Source of the DNA: Lachnospiraceae bacterium
GTDB taxonomy: Bacteria; Bacillota; Clostridia; Lachnospirales; Lachnospiraceae
DNA length: 46,379 nt
Direction: 5' to 3'
Assembly: GCA_017938285.1 (NCBI GenBank)
Contig: JAGBBW010000039.1
Coordinates: 1-46,379 of the forward strand
Below, piece by piece: positions 40,957-46,379 of this stretch. Each line of letters begins with the position of its first letter. The first letter of the stretch is position 1. The notes beneath the pieces are model-generated. The model ran no database searches. It was given only the letters and a program-made list of their open reading frames with translations, and was not told where the DNA came from. The position numbers and the translations under genes were made by a program.

Positions 40957-41111
40957 CGTAACCTCCTGCCCTTCTCGCTTATATTCTCTTTCAGTATACT
41001 ATCTTTATTGAAAAAAAGCACGAAATTTCTACATAATGTCTAAAAATCTGCTTGCTTTTATTACCTGAGACTGTCGCAAAATCTTTTTTTGCGCCACCCT
41101 ATACAATAAAA

Positions 41112-41136
41112 GAGACCAGCCACTACAGCCAGTCTC
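41112..41136 (-). terminator. Terminator of the DUF6440 gene
   Basis: Minus strand GAGACTGGCTG-TAG-TGGCTGGTCTC: eleven pairs including wobbles, then TTTT. Confidence 0.6.
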
Positions 41137-41160
41137 CTTCCAAAATACCTGTTATGATTC

Positions 41161-41340
41161 CTACTTATTCAGCACTGGTGAAACCACCGGCTTACCTTCT
41201 CTGTCTAACAGCGGTGTCATACCTCCTGCATAACCACTGGCATGAAACACATAATTTACTCCCGTTTCTGTGTCTACCCAGATTTCCATTACATTCACTG
41301 CTCCCTGGGAATATACTTTTTCAAATCTTTCCTTTGCCAT
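41161..41340 (-). CDS. DUF6440-like small protein
   Basis: 59 residues from ATG at 41340 (AAGGAG, eight-base spacer). R-F-E-K-V-Y-S-Q-G, I-W-V-D-T-E-T-G-V-N-Y-V-F and S-G-Y-A-G-G-M-T-P-L-L-D-R-E-G-K-P fit the DUF6440 pattern as remembered. Function unknown; monocistronic. Confidence 0.7.
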   Translation of the reverse strand: MAKERFEKVYSQGAVNVMEIWVDTETGVNYVFHASGYAGGMTPLLDREGKPVVSPVLNK

Positions 41341-41422
41341 CACAAATTCTCCTTCTTATCACTTTTTATTCTTTTAAAACTATATTACCGCTTTCCGTAA
41401 TATTTATTCTCTTTTGTCCGTC

Positions 41423-42343
41423 CTATCGCAGCGTAGCTTTCATTTCTATGGAACCTCCGGCAAAATCAGAAAAATAAATCGAATACTTTCCTTTCTTCAG
41501 CCATAATCTAATATTTTCCTCGTCACACTCTGTTGTAGTAATACTGTAAATAACGTTTTTATTTTCATCCACCAGCGAAATGCAAAGCGGAGCCGAGGTG
41601 GTTCCCTCCAAATCCAGATAATAATTATCTTCGTACTGTACCTCAAACGCAAGCCATTCCGTGGAATTCTCCAGGTCCTTCGGCAGGGCTCCATTAAATT
41701 CTGACACATTCCTCATGCTGAACGCAGGTCGGTTGTCTACCTGGTTCGTAATCACATGAAAACCAAGAATTAACCAGAGAATCAGTCCTAATATCAGCCA
41801 TCGGTCTGCTTTTCCCTTTTTACTGCTTTCCGGCCGCTTCATTACCAGAACCCCACGAAGAAATACCGCTAAAATGACTCCCAAATATACCAGCCGCAGC
41901 AAAACAATTCTGCTCGGAAAACATATCAGATGGAACAACTGTCTGACAAAACCATAGCCCCAAATCACAGACAATACTATGCCTATCCCTGCCCAGCGGC
42001 TGTTCATTTCTTTTCTGGATTCCCTGTCTGTAAAAATTTCGTACTGCTCCTGCGGCTGCTCCGGGTCATACAGCTTACGAAAATAATGCCAGCCATTCAC
42101 ACTGTTAATATATTCCCATCCCTGCTCCCGGAAGGTTTCTATGTAGCGGCCCTTTACTTCAATATCCGGCTGAAAATCCAGCTGGTAACGGTACTGTACC
42201 TCTGTATTTCTTTTAAACTTGTTGGTGAAGCAGCCTCCTTTTATCAACTGCCAGCCCTGTTCCGACATCCGGTTTAAATCCTCAATTTCCCGTTCATAAT
42301 TCCATGCTGCATACGCACCAAACTTTCTTTTATATTCTCCCAT
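41423..42343 (-). CDS. DUF2812 domain membrane protein
   Basis: 306 residues. N-terminal DUF2812 (about 1-110: E-x-x-L-N-R-M-S-E-Q-G-W-Q-L, F-R-E-Q-G-W-E-Y-I with W-H-Y-F-R-K), three hydrophobic segments at about 118-215, and a C-terminal beta-rich domain (about 225-306), probably outside the membrane. It follows the PadR gene by two bases; such pairs are common in Firmicutes, where PadR controls the membrane partner. Confidence 0.8.
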   Translation of the reverse strand: MGEYKRKFGAYAAWNYEREIEDLNRMSEQGWQLIKGGCFTNKFKRNTEVQYRYQLDFQPDIEVKGRYIETFREQGWEYINSVNGWHYFRKLYDPEQPQEQYEIFTDRESRKEMNSRWAGIGIVLSVIWGYGFVRQLFHLICFPSRIVLLRLVYLGVILAVFLRGVLVMKRPESSKKGKADRWLILGLILWLILGFHVITNQVDNRPAFSMRNVSEFNGALPKDLENSTEWLAFEVQYEDNYYLDLEGTTSAPLCISLVDENKNVIYSITTTECDEENIRLWLKKGKYSIYFSDFAGGSIEMKATLR

Positions 42344-42345
42344 CT

Positions 42346-42657
42346 CTACACCTCCTCTGCTCCCGCCAGCATACGCTTCAGTCTCCTGATTTCTTCCCTG
42401 AGTGCCTCTTCTCCCGTCTCCGTCAGACTATACAGACGCTTCCGCTCCATCCCATGACCATCGGACATAATTTCTTTTATCCAGCCCTTCTTCATCATGT
42501 TGCTGGTTGCGCCGTACATCGTACCAGAGCCAATGGTTACCTCCCCCTGGGAAAGCTTTTCCGTCATCTGCATTATACCATAGCCATGATTTGCTCCCTT
42601 GGACAGGCAGAGCAGAATATAATAATAGCTTTCGGACATTGGTTCGCTCTTTTTCAT
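42346..42657 (-). CDS. PadR-family transcriptional regulator
   Basis: 103 residues. PadR winged helix: Y-Y-I-L-L-C-L, G-A-N-H-G-Y-G-I, I-G-S-G-T-M-Y-G-A-T-S-N-M-M-K-K-G-W-I, and K-R-L-Y-S-L-T-E-T-G, then a short dimerisation helix. ATG at 42657 with AAGGAGGT. Probably represses its own operon through the palindrome in its promoter. Confidence 0.9.
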   Translation of the reverse strand: MKKSEPMSESYYYILLCLSKGANHGYGIMQMTEKLSQGEVTIGSGTMYGATSNMMKKGWIKEIMSDGHGMERKRLYSLTETGEEALREEIRRLKRMLAGAEEV

Positions 42658-42718
42658 GGTTACCTCCTTTTTTGGTAATTATATATCTCGTCTGTCGTTA
42701 TATCGCCTTACGACATAT

Positions 42719-42747
42719 ATCATATCACGACATATGTCGTCTGTCAA
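42719..42747 (-). promoter_or_regulatory. PadR operon promoter with operator palindrome
   Basis: Perfect TTGACA (42742-42747), 17-bp spacer, TATGAT (42719-42724). The spacer contains ACGACATATGTCGT (42727-42740), a perfect 14-bp palindrome. Further CGACATAT / TGTCGT half-sites lie at 42690-42718. Binding would cover the promoter. Confidence 0.75.
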
Positions 42748-42810
42748 CATATTTAACAAAATTAATTCCCATATGTTCTCTTACAATTTTTTCTAACTAC
42801 GATGCAAAAA

Positions 42811-42866
42811 AGAGCCAGACGCACACAAAACAGTTTTCCTGTCTGTGTCACATCTGACTCTTGCTC
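42811..42866 (-). terminator. Terminator after the DHHW gene
   Basis: Long imperfect hairpin with outer AAAGAGC-type and GCTCTTTTT arms ending just after the DHHW stop, with T-runs on the minus strand. Confidence 0.6.
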
Positions 42867-42869
42867 TTT

Positions 42870-44015
42870 TTATCGTAAAAACGCTCCGGTATGGGTATCC
42901 GTTGCAAAGGTCACCGCATTATACAGCACCAGAATATCGGTCACTCTGTACTGCGCAATAAACTGGGACAGCGGCATATTAAAGTACCGGAAATCCACCA
43001 GATACACCTTCTCATACTCACCTAATGTCATCGGTGCAAAGCAGTGGGAATAGGAATCCTTGATAATCAGCAGGGTTCCCTTGCCATCGCTGTTGGAGCT
43101 GATTTCCGCCAGGGCATGGTTGCCGTCCAGATAGTAGGAGTACTTATCCTTCTGACTTAAATACTCGTCATTATATAACGAATCAAAGGTTTCTGCCATA
43201 TCCACTGTCATTTTAATGTCTGTAGGTGTATTCGGCAAGGTAATGGTATGCATACTGTCCTTACTAAGTTCTAAGTTCAGTTTGGAAAATACCGTACCCA
43301 AGAATTCATCGGAGACTTCTTCAAACGTCACATCTTCCAGAGCAGGAACTTCAAATCCCATAGCCTCGGCATATGCCTGATAGGCATAGAATGCACCAAG
43401 TGTAGTCCAGTGATGGTCTGTCTTATAATAAATATACTCCTCTGCATGCTCTTTTAAAACATCACGGACATCAATAGCAGTCCCTTCCGGCAGACGCCCG
43501 TAAATCGAATCTATCATGCCATTCTGGTCGAAGCCCTCCGCAAAAGGCGGAAGCTTTTCCAGCAACACCTCGGAAGCTGTCGGCACTAACATCACCTTTA
43601 CGTGGTCTGCTCCCAGCCGCTTTGTGTAGCGTTCTATAAACTGCACCAGATAGTCCATGCTCTTTTGCAGCATTTCCATATCAATTTCGGAATCCTCATG
43701 GCGTTCGATGAGATAACCATCTTTCCCAATATAGACTCCATTAATATCCTGTTTATTTAATGCCAGTTCCGTCATGGTCTTTAACTGAATCCACTCATCC
43801 CGGAGGAAAAACTGGTCCGTAATATACGTTTCATACTCTGACATGAACTTTCCTTCAAACAGTTTTTTCCAGGTGAATTCCGGCGCTGACGCCAGCACAC
43901 GGTTTTCATTTTCCGAAAAACTCCGTTCCGGCCATACAAAGGTCACCGCGGTAAAACCAAATACCAGCAGCAGAAACAGGACAATCACGGATTTGGAATA
44001 TTTTCTTTCTTCCAT
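42870..44015 (-). CDS. DHHW-motif protein (AlgJ/DltD-like acetylation partner)
   Basis: 381 residues. N-terminal signal-anchor (about 8-28), an A-P-E-F-T-W-K-K-L-F-E-G-K-F segment, and K-T-D-H-H-W-T-T near 200 giving the DHHW name, with a later S-Y-S-H-C-F in the SGNH-like position. Works outside the membrane with the MBOAT protein to O-acetylate a surface polysaccharide. Follows MBOAT by 22 bases. Confidence 0.85.
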   Translation of the reverse strand: MEERKYSKSVIVLFLLLVFGFTAVTFVWPERSFSENENRVLASAPEFTWKKLFEGKFMSEYETYITDQFFLRDEWIQLKTMTELALNKQDINGVYIGKDGYLIERHEDSEIDMEMLQKSMDYLVQFIERYTKRLGADHVKVMLVPTASEVLLEKLPPFAEGFDQNGMIDSIYGRLPEGTAIDVRDVLKEHAEEYIYYKTDHHWTTLGAFYAYQAYAEAMGFEVPALEDVTFEEVSDEFLGTVFSKLNLELSKDSMHTITLPNTPTDIKMTVDMAETFDSLYNDEYLSQKDKYSYYLDGNHALAEISSNSDGKGTLLIIKDSYSHCFAPMTLGEYEKVYLVDFRYFNMPLSQFIAQYRVTDILVLYNAVTFATDTHTGAFLR

Positions 44016-44037
44016 ACTTTCATTCTCCTTGTTTGTT

Positions 44038-45465
44038 TTAGAACCGGAAATATAAGAACGGGTTATAGGTTGCGTCTACTAAATAAGCAGTAGAAATAAT
44101 GAAAACTACCGCCACAAAAGCCAGCTGCAATACCGTGGAGCCTGTCCTGCCCAAAGAATTGTTTTCCATCCGGTTAAACAGCTTCCTTACCCACTGTCCT
44201 GGATATGGCGTAGCCGCCAGAATCAATACAATCAGCATTACGGCATAACTAAGCAGCAGATACAGAGTCTCTCCGTTTACAAATCCTGCCCCGGAAAGAC
44301 CGAACATTGCCTTTAAATACTGCACTACCCTGCCCATATCATCAAAAGCAAAAATTGCCCATCCAATCCAGACAAGGAACAACGTATACACATGGGAAAA
44401 AATCCTGTGCTTCTTTAAAAAATCCAGCCATAACAGCTTTTCCAGAATCAGGAATATACCAAAATAGGCACCCCAAAGCAGGAAATTCCAGCTGGCACCG
44501 TGCCAGATACCAGTCAGCAGCCAGACAATGGCAATGTTACGAATCTGCATTTTAAATCCCTTCCGGTTGCCGCCCAACGGAATATACACATAGGAACGGA
44601 ACCAGCTGCCCAGGGACATATGCCATCTTCTCCAGAATTCGGTAATACTTCTGGAAATATACGGATAATCAAAGTTTTCAAGAAAATGGAAGCCCATCAT
44701 CCTGCCAAGCCCAATAGCCATATCCGAATAACCGGAAAAGTCAAAGTAAATCTGGAACGCATAGGCGGTAATACCAAGCCACGCCATAAGGACAGGCACT
44801 TCGCCTATTCCCCTGGCACTAATCATATCCCACAAAAGTCCGATATTATTTGCCAGTAATACCTTTTTGCCAAGACCGGTCATAAACCGCATGACACCCG
44901 TTGCAAAATCATCCAGTGTTTCTTTTCTGCCTTCTAACTGCTCTGCTACCGTATTATACTGTACAATAGGTCCGGCAATCAACTGTGGAAACAGCGCTAC
45001 ATAGGCACCAAAAGAAATGATGTTCTTCTGTGGAAGGGCATCTCCCCGGTAAATATCCACCGTATAGGACATAGTCTGGAAGGTATAAAAGGAAATGCCG
45101 ATTGGCAGGGCAAGATTAAGAAGTGGAATCTCCACGCCCGGAATCAGATTTAAATTGCCAATAATAAAATCGGCATACTTAAAAAAGCCAAGCAGGGCCA
45201 GATTAGTAATCATGGAGGACACCACCATCAGCTTTGCTTTACCCATTTCACCCTTTTGTTTAAATTTATATACTGCCAGACCGTGAGTAAAGTCCACCAG
45301 CGTGGAAAACAACATAATTACCACATAGACCGGTTCTCCCCAGGCATAAAAAATCAGACTGGCAATAAACAGAATTGTATTTCTTAATTTCTTTGGTGCA
45401 ATAAAATACAAAAGTAAAACTACCGGCAGATACCGGAATAAAAACATAATACTGCTGAATACCAT
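44038..45465 (-). CDS. MBOAT-family membrane O-acyltransferase (AlgI-like)
   Basis: 475 residues, about ten to twelve helices. F-L-F-R-Y-L-P near the start, Y-F-D-F-S-G-Y-S-D-M-A-I-G, F-W-R-R-W-H-M-S-L, and L-T-G-I-W-H-G-A-S-W with the catalytic His. Moves acetyl groups across the membrane for transfer to an exopolysaccharide or wall polymer, with the DHHW protein. ATG at 45465 (AGGTGAAAG). Confidence 0.9.
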   Translation of the reverse strand: MVFSSIMFLFRYLPVVLLLYFIAPKKLRNTILFIASLIFYAWGEPVYVVIMLFSTLVDFTHGLAVYKFKQKGEMGKAKLMVVSSMITNLALLGFFKYADFIIGNLNLIPGVEIPLLNLALPIGISFYTFQTMSYTVDIYRGDALPQKNIISFGAYVALFPQLIAGPIVQYNTVAEQLEGRKETLDDFATGVMRFMTGLGKKVLLANNIGLLWDMISARGIGEVPVLMAWLGITAYAFQIYFDFSGYSDMAIGLGRMMGFHFLENFDYPYISRSITEFWRRWHMSLGSWFRSYVYIPLGGNRKGFKMQIRNIAIVWLLTGIWHGASWNFLLWGAYFGIFLILEKLLWLDFLKKHRIFSHVYTLFLVWIGWAIFAFDDMGRVVQYLKAMFGLSGAGFVNGETLYLLLSYAVMLIVLILAATPYPGQWVRKLFNRMENNSLGRTGSTVLQLAFVAVVFIISTAYLVDATYNPFLYFRF

Positions 45466-45494
45466 ACTTTCACCTGTTCTCTTGCACTGAATCG

Positions 45495-46118
45495 TTATCG
45501 TTTTTCATAGTTTCCAAAATCGTTCCGTTCTTCTATCCACTGCCAAAGATTTGCTGTATCGGTCAGCACAAGCTCTGCACAGCCGTTATATTCTGAAGTC
45601 TCATTCTCATACATGGACAGCGTTCCTGTCGCCCGAAGGCGTGTGCCTTTCGTCAGTTCCGGGCTGATTTCCTCCAGCATGTCCCAGCGGATACAGACCA
45701 TACTGCCAGCCACACAGTCGGCAGGTGCAGTTTCTTCAAACTCCAGCCGAAGCCAGATACGGTTTTCTTTCTCATCTACAGACTCCACAACACCAGTAAA
45801 CGTCACCGTTTCTGCCACCGGAGTCATTCGGAACTGCATAGCCGCACCGCCTGCCTCTTCTCCCACTTCGGAGGTCAGGGCAATACCATACTCTTCTGTT
45901 CCCTGCTCTGGAGTATCCTTCTGGCTTCCATTTCTTCCAGGTACCAGTGCAGAAACACCAGCAAGTCCGATACATACAGCAGCCATGGCAGCAATTCTTG
46001 TCACCTTTGCCAGTGTCCTGCTCCGACCGGCCGCTTTCTCACTCCCTGTCCTATTTTCTTCTGTATATACAGCGGCTTTCTCATATATGCCTGCAATAAA
46101 TTCTTCGTTGGATTTCAT
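45495..46118 (-). CDS. Putative anti-sigma factor (membrane protein) of the adjacent ECF sigma
   Basis: 207 residues. A cytosolic N-terminus (about 1-38; no clear zinc motif), one membrane helix at about 39-58, and an external domain of about 145 residues with beta strands (F-T-G-V-V-E-S-V-D, I-W-L-R-L-E-F, L-R-A-T-G-T-L). It lies 50 bases after the sigma gene, the classic order. The role is inferred from position and topology, not from a recognised domain. Confidence 0.6.
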   Translation of the reverse strand: MKSNEEFIAGIYEKAAVYTEENRTGSEKAAGRSRTLAKVTRIAAMAAVCIGLAGVSALVPGRNGSQKDTPEQGTEEYGIALTSEVGEEAGGAAMQFRMTPVAETVTFTGVVESVDEKENRIWLRLEFEETAPADCVAGSMVCIRWDMLEEISPELTKGTRLRATGTLSMYENETSEYNGCAELVLTDTANLWQWIEERNDFGNYEKR

Positions 46119-46168
46119 AGTCTCTCTCTCTTTTTTCTGCCATTTTCAACCATATTTCCTGTATCCGG

Positions 46169-46379
46169 TTATCCCTGCAGTTTCAACAGCAGGGCTTTTC
46201 TGGCACGATGTGCCAGCACCTTGACCTGGGGTTCTGTTTTTCCCATAACTCTGGCGGCTTCCTTCAGCTTCATGCCTTCCAGTTCTGTCAAAATTAAAAT
46301 TCTCTGATACTCTTCCTTTAATCCTTCCAGCGCCCGGTACAGTTCTTCCTTTCCTTCCTGCTCCAGCAGATGTATCTCC
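46169..46379 (-). CDS. ECF-type RNA polymerase sigma factor, C-terminal part
   Basis: The last 69 codons only; the gene continues beyond the window. Sigma region 4: L-Y-R-A-L-E-G-L-K-E-E-Y-Q-R-I-L-I-L, E-L-E-G-M-K-L-K-E-A-A-R-V-M-G-K-T, V-K-V-L-A-H-R-A-R-K-A-L. The -35 recognition helix is typical of ECF sigmas. It is probably controlled by the membrane protein encoded downstream. Confidence 0.8.
   Translation of the reverse strand, partial: EIHLLEQEGKEELYRALEGLKEEYQRILILTELEGMKLKEAARVMGKTEPQVKVLAHRARKALLLKLQG

Noticed and set aside
1-46379. tRNA, rRNA and CRISPR arrays
   Set aside because: No region showed tRNA cloverleaf ends, rRNA-like conserved blocks or regularly spaced direct repeats.

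Overview
The window looks like a low-to-mid GC Firmicutes chromosome, most likely Lachnospiraceae (gut clostridia). The grounds are gene content and style only: strong AGGAGG-type ribosome binding sites, TTGACA/TATAAT promoters, an apt-rel-MBL-hemZ cluster, heterodimeric ABC exporters, a PadR/DUF2812 pair and a type III toxin of the ToxN class. No rRNA, tRNA or CRISPR array was seen. Nothing here was checked against a database; family names rest on motifs recalled from memory.

Positions 1-6170 are foreign. A short 5' piece resembling ribF (riboflavin kinase/FAD synthetase) runs abruptly, near base 120, into an AT-rich plasmid-type module read on the minus strand. In order of transcription this module has a promoter and attenuator-like terminator, a tiny leader ORF, a DUF3970-like small protein, ParA, ParB, a RepA_N replication initiator with iterons inside its gene, and two small membrane proteins. 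Then come an oriT-like set of three hairpins, a small acidic ORF and an ArdC-like antirestriction protein cut off at the ribF junction. No relaxase or integrase is visible.

Positions 6174-31500 are ordinary chromosome with several operons. These are SPFH protein-argF-small membrane protein; two tandem PilZ (cyclic-di-GMP) proteins; a four-gene efflux operon (DMT, MATE, two ABC half-transporters); a polysaccharide deacetylase; and two XRE-type regulators, one carrying six 26-residue repeats. They are followed by galM, a cold shock protein, aspS, hemZ with an HD-GYP phosphodiesterase, the stringent-response cluster apt-rel-MBL, and a membrane methyl-accepting chemotaxis protein. A decayed HNH endonuclease and a 121-nt palindromic element lie at about 16.8-17.3 kb.

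Positions 31500-46379 are more mixed. They carry rsgA behind a leader with an 11-codon ORF and a terminator, xylulokinase, a MIF-type tautomerase, a FUSC-type membrane protein, a flavin split-barrel protein, KptA and an unknown protein. Next are a HAD hydrolase, a type III toxin-antitoxin locus (ToxN plus ToxI-like RNA), a GNAT remnant, a TPR protein, a methyltransferase, DUF6440, PadR-DUF2812 with a clear operator, a DHHW/MBOAT exopolysaccharide-acetylation pair, and an anti-sigma-like protein behind the C-terminal end of an ECF sigma factor that leaves the window.

The observations I rate most interesting are the ToxN locus with an apparently near-single-copy antitoxin RNA, the rsgA leader that looks like a ribosome-mediated attenuator, the parAB-repA operon with an intragenic iteron origin and upstream attenuator, and the XRE regulator with 26-residue repeats.
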